Under the pieces are notes generated by a model, which was not told where the DNA came from, ran no database searches, and was given only the letters and a program-made list of their open reading frames with translations. A program made the translations under genes and the position numbers. Shown here in pieces: positions 1 through 7,275 of a DNA stretch of 35,007 bases (within the stretch, counting starts at the first letter, position 1; each line of letters opens with the position of its first letter). Source of the DNA: Bacteroidaceae bacterium (lineage in GTDB: Bacteria > Bacteroidota > Bacteroidia > Bacteroidales > Bacteroidaceae); NCBI GenBank assembly GCA_016280855.1, contig JAEEHP010000225.1, positions 1-35,007 of the forward strand, given 5' to 3'.

Positions 1-228
1 ATAGACCTTGCCGGCACCGATGTGCACCTGGAAGCCGCTCACACCCGTCAGCGAACCCTGCGGGGCGCGGATGTCGGCGGGGTAGTCGGGAAACGTAGAG
101 ATACTGTTGCCCACGGTGGCAGACACCGTGGAGAAAATGTTGCCGGCGAGCTGCATACCGTCGCCGCTGTCGCCGGAGAAGCGGACCACCACTTGCTCCA
201 GCTCTTGGATGTCTAACTGTTCTGACAT
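1..228 (-). CDS. korA: 2-oxoacid:ferredoxin oxidoreductase, alpha subunit (5' part only)
   Basis: Only the first 76 codons are inside the window; the gene continues past position 1. The translated start MSEQLDIQELEQVVVRFSG is followed by the glycine-rich SGDSGDGMQLAGN segment and by FPDYPADIRAPQGS. These are the hallmarks of the N-terminal gamma-type domain fused to the alpha subunit in Bacteroidetes 2-oxoglutarate (or related 2-oxoacid) ferredoxin oxidoreductases. The family decarboxylates a 2-oxoacid with CoA and ferredoxin in central carbon metabolism. The start at 228 is supported by AAAGGA a few bases upstream on the minus strand and a -7 box at 319-326. The exact 2-oxoacid cannot be told from this fragment. 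Confidence 0.85.
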   Translation of the reverse strand, partial: MSEQLDIQELEQVVVRFSGDSGDGMQLAGNIFSTVSATVGNSISTFPDYPADIRAPQGSLTGVSGFQVHIGAGKVY

Positions 229-318
229 GATTCCTTTAAAGGATGTTTGATGAAATATTTAGTTATGCTTTTGATATTCTTGTGAACTAGATGTTCGCTT
301 GAGCGTACATTTTGGGCG

Positions 319-326
319 CAAAGGTA
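319..326 (-). promoter_or_regulatory. -7 promoter box of the korA-like gene
   Basis: On the minus strand this reads TACCTTTG, a perfect match to the Bacteroidetes -7 consensus TAnnTTTG. It lies about 90 bp upstream of the korA-like start. The region where a -33 TTTG would sit is taken by heptad repeats (TTTCAAC), so the box there is TTTC at best. It is part of a divergent promoter cassette that has a second copy near 4031-4189. Confidence 0.65.
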
Positions 327-333
327 GTAAAAA

Positions 334-361
334 GTTGAAAGTTGAAAGTTGAAAGTTGAAA
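334..361. repeat. four tandem GTTGAAA heptads
   Basis: Four perfect 7-bp units (334-340, 341-347, 348-354, 355-361) lie directly upstream of the minus-strand -7 box. The same unit, in either orientation, recurs at 451-485, 4035-4048 and 4143-4176. Confidence 0.9.
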
Positions 362-431
362 GTTTTTGCCTTTTTCCATCATAAATTATTATTTATCATT
401 TATTCTTTATCATTTATTCATTAAAATGACA

Positions 432-439
432 TATCTTTG
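432..439 (+). promoter_or_regulatory. -7 promoter box of the flavodiiron gene
   Basis: TATCTTTG matches TAnnTTTG exactly and lies 47 bp before the ATG at 487. The predicted leader is filled by the heptad repeats at 451-485. No clear -33 TTTG is visible 19-21 bp upstream, where the sequence is AT-rich. Confidence 0.6.
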
Positions 440-450
440 CACCCCGAAAC

Positions 451-485
451 CAACTTTCAACTCTCAACTTTCAACTTTCAACTTT
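451..485. repeat. five tandem CAACTTT heptads in the leader of the flavodiiron gene
   Basis: Units are CAACTTT, CAACTCT, then three further CAACTTT, ending two bases before the ATG at 487. They replace any ribosome binding site. The unit is the reverse complement of the heptad at 334-361. Confidence 0.9.
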
Positions 486-486
486 C

Positions 487-1653
487 ATGAACCCCATCAC
501 TCCCGACATTCGCTATATCGGCGTCGACGACCCCGAACAGCACCTTTTTGAAAGCCAGTACGTCACGCCCGAAGGCATGTGCTATAACTCCTACGTCATT
601 CTCGACGACAAGATTGCCGTCATGGACACCTCCGACAGCCACACCCTTGATGCGTGGAAGCACAACCTCGCTGCTGCCCTCGACGGTCGGCAGCCCGACT
701 ACCTCATCGTACACCACCTCGAGCCCGACCACGCCAGCGGCATCGCCGAACTCTGCAACCTCTATCACAACATGCAAGTCGTATGCTCCGCCAAGGCCAA
801 ACAAATGATGCCACAATACTTCGAGGGCAATGACTTAGACGCACGCATCCTTACCGTCAAGGAAGGCGACACACTGTCCCTCGGCCGCCACACACTCCAC
901 TTCATCATGGCTCCCATGGTCCACTGGCCCGAGGTGATGGTCACCTACGACCAAGCCGACCGCGTCCTCTTCTCCGCCGACGGCTTCGGCAAGTTCGGCG
1001 TCTATGATGCCGACCCCGACGACTGGGCGTGCGAGGCACGGCGCTACTACTTTAATATCTGCGGCAAGTACGGCACACCCGTCAGCACACTGTTGAAGAA
1101 AGCCGCTGCCCTCGACATACAAAAGATACTACCCCTACACGGACCCATCCTCGAAGGCGAGAAGATGGCCGAGGCACTCCGACTCTACACCATCTGGAGT
1201 GCCTACGACGTCGAAACCGAAGGCGTGTTCATCGCACATGCCAGCATACACGGCAACACAGCCGCGGCAGCACAGCGTCTCGTGGAGATCCTCAAGGCTA
1301 AAGGCTGCCCCAAGGTAGCTATCACCGACCTCTGCCGCGACGACCTCGGCGAAGCCATAGAGGACGCCTTCCGATACGGCAAGATGATATGCATGGCAAG
1401 CAGCTACGACGCCGGCGTCTTCCCACCCATGTACGACTTCCTACACCACCTCGACATCAAAGCCTACCAGCGCCGACGCGTAGCACTCGTCGAGAACGGA
1501 TCATGGGCACCCAGCGCTGCCAAAACCATGCGACCCATGCTCGAAGCTATGAAGCAGGTCGAGATCGTCGAACCCATCGTCACCCTCCGAGGACGCATGA
1601 AGGACACCGACATACCCCAGCTCGAAGCGCTCGCCGACGCCATCTTGAGCTGA
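487..1653 (+). CDS. flavodiiron protein (A-type flavoprotein, O2/NO reductase)
   Basis: 388 residues, the usual size of a two-domain flavodiiron protein. The N-terminal metallo-beta-lactamase-like domain carries the diiron ligands: H77-x-E79-x-D81-H82 in HHLEPDH, H146 in APMVHWP, D165 in SADGFG and H218 in LPLHGP. The C-terminal flavodoxin domain starts near residue 246 with the FMN loop HASIHGNTAAA. Family members reduce O2 to water or NO to N2O in the cytoplasm, protecting anaerobes; which of the two cannot be read from sequence. All ligands are present, so it should be active. There is no rubredoxin domain at the C terminus. The start is set by the end of the heptad leader. Confidence 0.93.
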   Translation: MNPITPDIRYIGVDDPEQHLFESQYVTPEGMCYNSYVILDDKIAVMDTSDSHTLDAWKHNLAAALDGRQPDYLIVHHLEPDHASGIAELCNLYHNMQVVCSAKAKQMMPQYFEGNDLDARILTVKEGDTLSLGRHTLHFIMAPMVHWPEVMVTYDQADRVLFSADGFGKFGVYDADPDDWACEARRYYFNICGKYGTPVSTLLKKAAALDIQKILPLHGPILEGEKMAEALRLYTIWSAYDVETEGVFIAHASIHGNTAAAAQRLVEILKAKGCPKVAITDLCRDDLGEAIEDAFRYGKMICMASSYDAGVFPPMYDFLHHLDIKAYQRRRVALVENGSWAPSAAKTMRPMLEAMKQVEIVEPIVTLRGRMKDTDIPQLEALADAILS

Positions 1654-1681
1654 CGGCAGTTGTACAAGGGCTTAACAAAAC

Positions 1682-1750
1682 GTATTTCGTTAGTAAACCA
1701 GCGGAAACTATACATTATTTCTACTTTCCGCTGGTTTACTCACGAAATAT
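1682..1750. repeat. 26-bp inverted repeat
   Basis: Arms 1682-1707 and 1725-1750 match at 24 of 26 positions around a 17-nt AT-rich spacer. The core of each arm is AGTAAACCAGCGGAAA or its complement. The right arm ends three bases before a -7-like box at 1754, so it could be an operator, the end of a small mobile element, or a terminator hairpin for the flavodiiron gene (no T run follows). Confidence 0.8.
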
Positions 1751-1753
1751 TAC

Positions 1754-1761
1754 TATCTTTG
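1754..1761 (+). promoter_or_regulatory. orphan -7 promoter box
   Basis: TATCTTTG matches TAnnTTTG exactly but no gene follows for nearly 900 bp on this strand. Immediately downstream lie several perfect hairpins. No -33 TTTG is present at the right distance. This is a candidate promoter for a non-coding transcript; it may also be a chance match. Confidence 0.35.
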
Positions 1762-1766
1762 TGGCG

Positions 1767-2018
1767 CTTCGCCTTTAGTGCGAAGAGCCTCATATTGTAT
1801 GGCAAAAGCTTTTCACATCATCCGCGGTCAGTGGCGGATGATAGCCAGAGCGACGAAGAGAACCTTTATTAGGTAAAGACAGAGGGAACGGTGTTCTGCC
1901 GTTTAACATGCAGTTGTATAGCCTATCATGAAGATTGGTCTGCAGGATAGGCTATCGAAAGCCTTGAATAATCTTCTAACGGTGTAGGTTGTTCGCTCGC
2001 GACCGAACAACCTACACC
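1767..2018 (+). ncRNA. candidate structured RNA (hairpin chain), unidentified
   Basis: Downstream of the orphan -7 box are consecutive self-complementary pairs: 1767-1772 with 1780-1785; 1817-1825 with 1834-1842; 1918-1927 with 1946-1955; and a 15-bp perfect stem 1981-1995 with 2004-2018 around an 8-nt loop. I see none of the conserved cores of RNase P RNA, tmRNA or SRP RNA. No T run follows the last stem, so the 3' end is uncertain. Existence as an RNA is inference. Confidence 0.25.
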
Positions 2019-2062
2019 ATTGAACGTTCAAGCTGCGACGTTAAGACGTTCCGGCGCCGACG

Positions 2063-2172
2063 GCTGTTCGTGATGGCAGCACACGCTGGCCGTGATGGCA
2101 GCTTCCGCTGTTCGTGATGGCAACACACGTCGTTCATGCTGTTAGCACCCATCGTTCATGCTAACCCATCAC
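2063..2172. repeat. 22-bp tandem repeat, about five units
   Basis: Units start at 2063, 2085, 2107, 2129 and 2151. The first three share GCTG-TCGTGATGGCA with small changes. The fourth and fifth share TCGTTCATGCT and drift toward their ends (15 of 22 positions match between units 1 and 4). There is no reading frame constraint, as 22 is not a multiple of three. Confidence 0.75.
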
Positions 2173-2275
2173 TCTTTTTCTTCGTTACATACGAGAATAA
2201 GATGAAAATCCATACACTTTTACACCTTTCTATGCTTAACAAACTGTATATTAGCGCTCTGATGCCGAAAATTTT

Positions 2276-2316
2276 AGTGTATTTTGAGTGTATTTTTGAG
2301 TGTATAAGTGTATTTT
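2276..2316. repeat. four AGTGTAT direct repeats (iteron-like)
   Basis: AGTGTAT occurs at 2276, 2287, 2299 and 2307, three of the four followed by TTT, in a very AT-rich stretch. The arrangement resembles protein-binding direct repeats, but no replication or regulatory gene lies beside it. Confidence 0.6.
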
Positions 2317-2548
2317 CCTATAAATATACCCATAAATACGCACAAGATACACACGATTTTTTACTAGTAAATCAAGTTTCGGGAGTTAAAGAAGCTCTTG
2401 AAGTATGAAGCATCGCAAGCGCCGAGCGGAGCGGAGCGACCATCCCTGAAAGCATGACAGAATCGTTACTCAAGGACTCGCGATTACCTAATGATTGTTA
2501 AAAGAAGGACTCCACTGTAATGATTGCGACGATATGCGTGTACATAGA

Positions 2549-2618
2549 AAAAAAATACAAGACGAAGATTCTTGAAGGCGCGGCGATGGCTACGCTTGAC
2601 GCTTCAAGAATCTTCGTC
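2549..2618 (-). terminator. intrinsic terminator of glmM
   Basis: A 17-bp perfect stem (2561-2577 with 2602-2618) encloses a 24-nt loop. On the minus strand, downstream of the glmM stop at 2645, the stem is followed within a few bases by a run of eight T (the A run at 2549-2556). The position 27 bp after the stop codon fits a rho-independent terminator. Confidence 0.65.
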
Positions 2619-2644
2619 AGTTTATTCGTCAACCGGCATCGGCA

Positions 2645-4030
2645 TCAGATCATCGAATAGACGACGTCCATGATGTCCTTGCCGATCTGGTCGGCGGCTT
2701 CCATCGTGGCGGCCTCGGAATAGACGCGGATGATGGGCTCGGTGTTGGACTTGCGCAGATGCACCCATTTGTCGGGGAAGTCGATCTTCACGCCGTCGAT
2801 GTCGTTGACCTCCTCGTCCTTGTAGAGTTCCTTCACCTTGGCGAGGATGGCATCGACGTCGGTGTCGGGCGTCAGGTCAATGCGGTTCTTGGCGATGCAG
2901 TAGGGCGGATAGGTGGCACGCAGCTCACTGGTCTTCATGCCCTTCTTAGCCAGGTAGGTGAGGATGAGGGCGATGCCAACGAGGGCGTCGCGGCCATAGT
3001 GGGCGGCGGGATAGATGACGCCGCCGTTGCCTTCGCCGCCGATGACGGCGTTGGTGGCCTTCATCTTGGTGACAACGTTGACCTCGCCCACGGCAGCGGC
3101 GTTGTACTCGCAGCCGTACTTACGGGTGACGTCGCGCAAGGCACGTGTCGAGGAGAGGTTCGAGACGGTGTTGCCGGGCGTGTGCTGGAGGATGTAGTCG
3201 GCCACGGTGACGAGCGTATATTCCTCGCCGTACATGGTGCCGTCCTCGCAGAAGAGGGCGAGGCGATCGACGTCGGGATCGACGACGAAGGCGATGTCGT
3301 AACCGCCCTTCTGCATGAGCGCCTTGATGTCGCCGAGGTTCTTCTCCAGCGGTTCGGGGTTGTGCTGGAAATCACCCGTGGGCTCGCCATAGAGACAGGT
3401 GACGGTCTCCACGCCGAGCTGCTCGAGCAGCTTGGGCAGGATGATGCCGCCGACGGAGTTCACGGTGTCGAGGGCTACGCGGAACTTACGGGCCTTGATG
3501 GCCTCGACATCGACGAGGTCGAGGTTCTTGACGAGGTCGATGTGGCGCTGGTCGTAGGTGTCGTCCTCGCGGTATTTGCCGAGGTGGTCAACGTCGGCAT
3601 ACTCGAAGTCCTCGGCGGCAGCGATGCGCAGCACCTCGGCACCCTCGGCAGCATTCAGGAACTCGCCGTCGCTGTTGAGCAGCTTCAGGGCGTTCCACTG
3701 GCGGGGGTTATGCGAGGCGGTAAGGATGATGCCGCCGCAGGCCTTCTCCATGGTCACGGCCAACTCGGTGGTAGGCGTGGTGGCGAGGCCGATGTTGACG
3801 ACGTCGAAGCCCATACCCATGAGCGTACCGCAGACGACGTTCTTCACCATCTCGCCGGAGATGCGGGCGTCGCGGCCCACGACAATCTTGTTCGAGCCGA
3901 TCTTGTCGGTCTTGCGGATGAGCGTGGCATAAGCGGACACGAACTTAACGATGTCCAACGGATTCAGGGTGTCACCTGCGCGGCCACCAATGGTGCCGCG
4001 GATGCCGGAAATAGATTTGATGAGCGTCAT
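2645..4030 (-). CDS. glmM: phosphoglucosamine mutase / phosphohexomutase
   Basis: 461 residues from the start MTLIKSISGIRGTIGG. Alpha-D-phosphohexomutase signatures are clear: the phosphoserine loop TASHNP (S106), the metal site DPDVDR (D251, D253, D255), the sugar loop GEGNGGV, and a C-terminal phosphate loop RKSNTEPIIRVY. GlmM converts glucosamine-6-P to glucosamine-1-P for UDP-GlcNAc and cell-wall synthesis. In Bacteroidetes this subgroup is annotated GlmM or phosphomannomutase, so substrate preference is not certain. A longer frame to 4141 is rejected because the -7 box at 4069-4076 would lie inside it. Confidence 0.9.
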   Translation of the reverse strand: MTLIKSISGIRGTIGGRAGDTLNPLDIVKFVSAYATLIRKTDKIGSNKIVVGRDARISGEMVKNVVCGTLMGMGFDVVNIGLATTPTTELAVTMEKACGGIILTASHNPRQWNALKLLNSDGEFLNAAEGAEVLRIAAAEDFEYADVDHLGKYREDDTYDQRHIDLVKNLDLVDVEAIKARKFRVALDTVNSVGGIILPKLLEQLGVETVTCLYGEPTGDFQHNPEPLEKNLGDIKALMQKGGYDIAFVVDPDVDRLALFCEDGTMYGEEYTLVTVADYILQHTPGNTVSNLSSTRALRDVTRKYGCEYNAAAVGEVNVVTKMKATNAVIGGEGNGGVIYPAAHYGRDALVGIALILTYLAKKGMKTSELRATYPPYCIAKNRIDLTPDTDVDAILAKVKELYKDEEVNDIDGVKIDFPDKWVHLRKSNTEPIIRVYSEAATMEAADQIGKDIMDVVYSMI

Positions 4031-4034
4031 AGGA

Positions 4035-4048
4035 GTTGAAAGTTGAGA
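4035..4048. repeat. heptad repeat in the glmM leader
   Basis: GTTGAAA then GTTGAGA, just upstream of the glmM ATG. It is the shortened counterpart of the 451-485 heptads in the duplicated promoter cassette. Confidence 0.75.
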
Positions 4049-4068
4049 GTTAGGTTGGTTTCTGCGTG

Positions 4069-4076
4069 CAAAGGTA
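4069..4076 (-). promoter_or_regulatory. -7 promoter box of glmM
   Basis: The minus strand reads TACCTTTG, 38 bp before the glmM start. The following GCA and AGAAACCAAC are shared with the leader of the flavodiiron gene. Confidence 0.65.
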
Positions 4077-4142
4077 GTGTTTTTCGTTGGAATAAAAATA
4101 ATAATAAATAAAAAATAATAAATAATGAGGGGAAAAGGCAAA

Positions 4143-4176
4143 AACTTTCAACTTTCAACTTTCAGCTTTCAACTTT
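4143..4176. repeat. heptad repeats upstream of the MG2-type gene
   Basis: Five CTTTCAA-like units (one changed to CAGCTTT) lie just before the -7 box at 4181. The block 4133-4189 is the reverse complement of 318-374 with a single mismatch in 57 bp. Confidence 0.9.
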
Positions 4177-4180
4177 TTAC

Positions 4181-4188
4181 TACCTTTG
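4181..4188 (+). promoter_or_regulatory. -7 promoter box of the MG2-type gene
   Basis: TACCTTTG, an exact TAnnTTTG match, 26 bp before the ATG at 4215. It lies in the inverted copy of the korA promoter block. Confidence 0.65.
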
Positions 4189-4214
4189 CAGCGAAAAAGC
4201 ATCCGATAAATCCT

Positions 4215-7085
4215 ATGAAGCGCTTATATCTGTTCTTTGCATCTCTCATCTTCAGTATTACCGTTCTTGCACAGGCTCCCGTTCAGTTGCCGACGACGCT
4301 GGAAGGGTGGGCTGACCGCCTCAGCCGTTTCGGTCAGGCCATACCCCAGGAGAAAGTGTTCGTGCACATGGACAATACCTGCTATTTCCTCGGCGACACC
4401 ATCTGGTACAAGGCCTTCACGCGTCGCACCGACAAGGATATCCCGTCGAATGTCAGCCGCGTGCTGTATGTCGAGCTGTTCAACCAGGAAGGCTATCTCA
4501 TGGAGCGGCAGCTCGTGGAGATGATCAACGGCGAAGGCCACGGCTCGTTTGCGCTGGCCGACACGCTCTACGGCGGTTTCTACGAGCTGCGGGCTTATAC
4601 GCGCTGGCAGCTCAACTGGGGTGTCATCGAGAAAGAGCACACGTCGTATGCCGAGGAATGGTTTTTCTCGAAGGCCTTGGCCAAAGAGTTCTACCGCGAC
4701 TACGAAAAGCTCTACTCGCGCGTCTTCCCGGTTTATGACAAACCCAAGACGCCCGGCGAATTCTTCCACGATATGACATCCCGCCCCCTGCGCCGCTACT
4801 TCAAGAGCAGCGCCACGGAGCCTCAGCTGACGCTCACCCTCTACCCTGAGGGCGGACACTTCGTCGCCGGCGTGCCTTGCCGCGTGGCGTTTGAGGCGGT
4901 GGACGAGACCGGGAAATGGCTGGAGGGCAAGCTTAGCCTGCAAACGGGCAATCAGCCGCTGACCGTGAAGGACGAACGCGACGAGGAGGTGACGGAAGTG
5001 GCAGCAGGACTACGCGGACGAGGCAGCTTCACGTTCACGCCGCAAACGAGACAGCGCTACACGGCGCTCTTCACAAACGCAGATGGCCAGACGGTGAAGA
5101 CGGACATCAAGAGTGTCGAGGACGACGGCGTCGCCCTGCAGGTTAGGCGCGACGGCAACGATTTCGTGTTCAACATCAGCCCGCAAGGTGCCGCCGCGAA
5201 GCCTTTGGGCATCACCGTGCAGCATGAAGGCAAGGTGGTGCTCTTCAAGGAATTGGAGAATGGACGATGGACGATGGACAAGGTTTCCGTTTCCGATCTC
5301 CCTGCCGGCGTGAATCAGCTCACCGTCTTCGATGCCGACGGCCGCATCTGGGCCGACCGCCTCTTCTTCGTTGTTACGCCGCAGCTCATGCAGCCTTCGC
5401 TCACCATCAGCGGCATCAAAGAAGACTATCAGCCCTACGAACAAGTGGATTTACAAGTCACCGCTCCCTACCTCGCCGGAAAGGCCGGAGGCGGGTCTTT
5501 ATCCCTCGCCGTGCGTGATGCCTCCACGAGCGACTACATTTACGACAGCGGTAATATCCTGACCGAGATGCTGCTCTCGTCCGAGATCCGCGGCTTCGTG
5601 CCGCAGCCCCAATACTTCTTCGAGGCCGACGACGAGGAGCACCGCACGGCTCTCGACCTGCTCATGATGACGCAGGGCTGGCGCCGCTTCGACTGGAAGG
5701 CGATGGCCACGCCCGGCGCCTTCGAACTGACGCAGCCCGCCGAGTCGCAGACACGTATTCTCCGCGGCCAGGTGCTGAACTATCAGGCACGCATCCTGCA
5801 GGACGACGTGACACGTTTCGACGATGTCGCACGTCCCTACGAGCTGGAGGTGAGTGCCAGCCATATTCTTCCCGGCGAAGAACAGGACTTCATCAAATCG
5901 CTGCGCGACAGTATGCCTTCGGCCATCGATGCCTACGAGGATGCCGGCTTAGGAGAGATCATCGAAACGATCATCGCCGAGGCGGACGCCAAGGGTCGTG
6001 CCTTCCCCGCCGGCAGCTACCAGATGCGTGCCCCCATCGCCACAGCACGCTACAACGCCAACGAGTCGCCGCTGAAGAATGAGGTGCGCGTTCATGCCGA
6101 ATTTGCACAGGAGGGCAGCGAGGCCATCATCGGCGACGTGGAGACGCGCAAGTCGCTCTTCAACATACCTTCGCCCTATTTCCAAGGCTACTGCGTCTTC
6201 TTCCTCGCCGCCAGCGACACCACGAAATGGAAGGACGAGCGCCACACCTGGATCTCCATGGACGAGACGCAAGATGCGGAGTTCTACGTCCGTCTGTCGT
6301 GGCCCTACCCACGCTTCACGAAGATCTACGACCACTACCAGACCTCCTACCGCGAGGCGCCCGCCGATGCGCCGCAAGCTACGCAGACGTCGTTCTTCAA
6401 CCCCAAGACCTTCGAGACGCAGATGGGCGGCCTTACCGTCAGGGCCAAACGCGGCGGCCTGCGACGCTTCGACCCCTCGCACCCCGCCATGGTCATCGAT
6501 GCCTACGAGGCCTACAACGAAGCCTGCGACGCGGGACTGGCCGACGGCAACTACGGAGGGCGCATTCATTTCATCAATAACGTTGCCCGCACCTTCGTCG
6601 GCGACATGAACACGCAGCACGCCTACCTGCTGGAGCCGCGTTACGACGGACGCAACATTTCGTACAACAGGTCTCCGGCGAAGATGAACGTTTACAACCA
6701 ACTCACCAACCTCGACAGCGTAGCCATATACACCGACTTCAACCCCCGTTACGGCGGTGACCCTCGGGCCACTGAGGACAACATCGAGCGCGTGAGCATC
6801 GACGTGCGACGTATGCCGGACGAGGGCAGCCGCGTCACCTATCGCGACCGCCGCTATATCCTGCAAGGTTTCAACGTAGCCGAGGACTTCTACCATCCCA
6901 ACTACAGCCAACACCCCCTGCCCAAGGGGCAGCAGGACTATCGACGCACGCTCTATTGGAACCCCGACCTGAAGCTCGACGACGAAGGCCGCGCCACCGT
7001 CACCTTCTTCACGGGTAGCAGGCCGACAACCATTGCCGTGGATGCCAACGGGCAGGCGGCAGATGGAACCTTGCTGTCTAATTAG
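4215..7085 (+). CDS. exported MG2 (alpha-2-macroglobulin-like) domain protein
   Basis: 956 residues. A signal peptide (MKRLYLFFASLIFSITVLAQ) has no lipobox, so the protein is probably periplasmic or outer-membrane associated. The segment after it, PQEKVFVHMDNTCYFLGDTIW, is the typical start of the MG2-like domain in a large Bacteroidetes family of exported proteins. The last 60 residues (YRRTLYWNPDL and VTFFTGSRPTT) are typical of the family's macroglobulin-like end. Function of the family is unknown. The frame is open back to 4125, but the -7 box at 4181 and the signal peptide place the start at 4215. High G/C at third codon positions causes long antisense open frames here. Confidence 0.8.
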   Translation: MKRLYLFFASLIFSITVLAQAPVQLPTTLEGWADRLSRFGQAIPQEKVFVHMDNTCYFLGDTIWYKAFTRRTDKDIPSNVSRVLYVELFNQEGYLMERQLVEMINGEGHGSFALADTLYGGFYELRAYTRWQLNWGVIEKEHTSYAEEWFFSKALAKEFYRDYEKLYSRVFPVYDKPKTPGEFFHDMTSRPLRRYFKSSATEPQLTLTLYPEGGHFVAGVPCRVAFEAVDETGKWLEGKLSLQTGNQPLTVKDERDEEVTEVAAGLRGRGSFTFTPQTRQRYTALFTNADGQTVKTDIKSVEDDGVALQVRRDGNDFVFNISPQGAAAKPLGITVQHEGKVVLFKELENGRWTMDKVSVSDLPAGVNQLTVFDADGRIWADRLFFVVTPQLMQPSLTISGIKEDYQPYEQVDLQVTAPYLAGKAGGGSLSLAVRDASTSDYIYDSGNILTEMLLSSEIRGFVPQPQYFFEADDEEHRTALDLLMMTQGWRRFDWKAMATPGAFELTQPAESQTRILRGQVLNYQARILQDDVTRFDDVARPYELEVSASHILPGEEQDFIKSLRDSMPSAIDAYEDAGLGEIIETIIAEADAKGRAFPAGSYQMRAPIATARYNANESPLKNEVRVHAEFAQEGSEAIIGDVETRKSLFNIPSPYFQGYCVFFLAASDTTKWKDERHTWISMDETQDAEFYVRLSWPYPRFTKIYDHYQTSYREAPADAPQATQTSFFNPKTFETQMGGLTVRAKRGGLRRFDPSHPAMVIDAYEAYNEACDAGLADGNYGGRIHFINNVARTFVGDMNTQHAYLLEPRYDGRNISYNRSPAKMNVYNQLTNLDSVAIYTDFNPRYGGDPRATEDNIERVSIDVRRMPDEGSRVTYRDRRYILQGFNVAEDFYHPNYSQHPLPKGQQDYRRTLYWNPDLKLDDEGRATVTFFTGSRPTTIAVDANGQAADGTLLSN

Positions 7086-7094
7086 CAGAAAAAA

Positions 7095-7137
7095 GAGACC
7101 CTCCCCTCGCCCTCCCTTAGGGAGGGAGTGGTCACTT
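7095..7137. repeat. GC-rich intergenic palindrome, copy 1
   Basis: A stem CCCTCCCT (7110-7117) pairs with AGGGAGGG (7119-7126), flanked by GAGACC on the left and GTGGTCACTT on the right. Two related copies lie at 10298-10341 and 10386-10425. It starts ten bases after the stop of the MG2-type gene; no T run follows. Confidence 0.8.
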
Positions 7138-7152
7138 AACAAGAAGAGGGGA

Positions 7153-7270
7153 CAAACTCTCAACTCGTCAACTTTCAACTCGTCAACTTGTCAACTTGTC
7201 AACTATCAACTCGTCAACTTGTCAACTCGTCAACTTGTCAACTCGTCAACTTGTCAACTTTAAACTTTAT
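7153..7270. repeat. octad tandem repeat (CAACTTGT / CAACTCGT), about 14 units
   Basis: Units of 7-8 bp beginning CAACT run without interruption, mostly alternating CAACTCGT and CAACTTGT, and end six bases before the ATG at 7276. They fill the whole leader of the kinase gene. The unit is a relative of the CAACTTT heptads elsewhere in the window. Confidence 0.9.
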
Positions 7271-7275
7271 AAATC

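Larger units (their letters stand above)
1654..2644. other. gene-free, structured 1-kb region
   Basis: No convincing protein gene is present; two short open frames (1660-1872 and 2136-2408) show no recognisable family, no start signal and run through repeats. The stretch instead holds a -7-like box, a chain of perfect hairpins, a five-unit 22-bp repeat, four AGTGTAT direct repeats, a 12-bp palindrome TTTACTAGTAAA at 2360-2371, and the presumed glmM terminator. It could encode a structured RNA or be a decayed mobile element; no transposase or integrase remnant could be recognised. Confidence 0.6.

Noticed and set aside
334..485. CRISPR array
   Set aside because: The units are 7 bp and directly adjacent with no unique spacers; no cas genes are present.
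1660..1872. 70-residue open frame overlapping the 26-bp inverted repeat
   Set aside because: It includes the inverted repeat and the -7-like box in its body; no family recognised.
2136..2408. 90-residue open frame in the gene-free region
   Set aside because: It runs through the end of the 22-bp repeat and the AGTGTAT repeats, has no recognisable family and no start signal; more likely chance in AT-rich DNA.
2759..4039. 426-residue open frame antisense to glmM
   Set aside because: Shadow of a real gene with strong third-position G/C bias; composition is dominated by V, G, D, L and A and shows no known family, while the opposite strand has clear phosphohexomutase motifs.
4031..4141. N-terminal extension of GlmM to 4141
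   Set aside because: It would translate the promoter box and heptad leader; family members start at MTLIKSISG.
7095..7137. Intrinsic terminator of the MG2-type gene
   Set aside because: The stem is strong, but no T run follows, and related copies occur in non-terminator positions, including inside a coding region; a dispersed repeat is the better reading.
5949..7178. 409-residue open frame antisense to the MG2-type gene
   Set aside because: Same third-position bias effect; no signal, promoter or recognisable domain.
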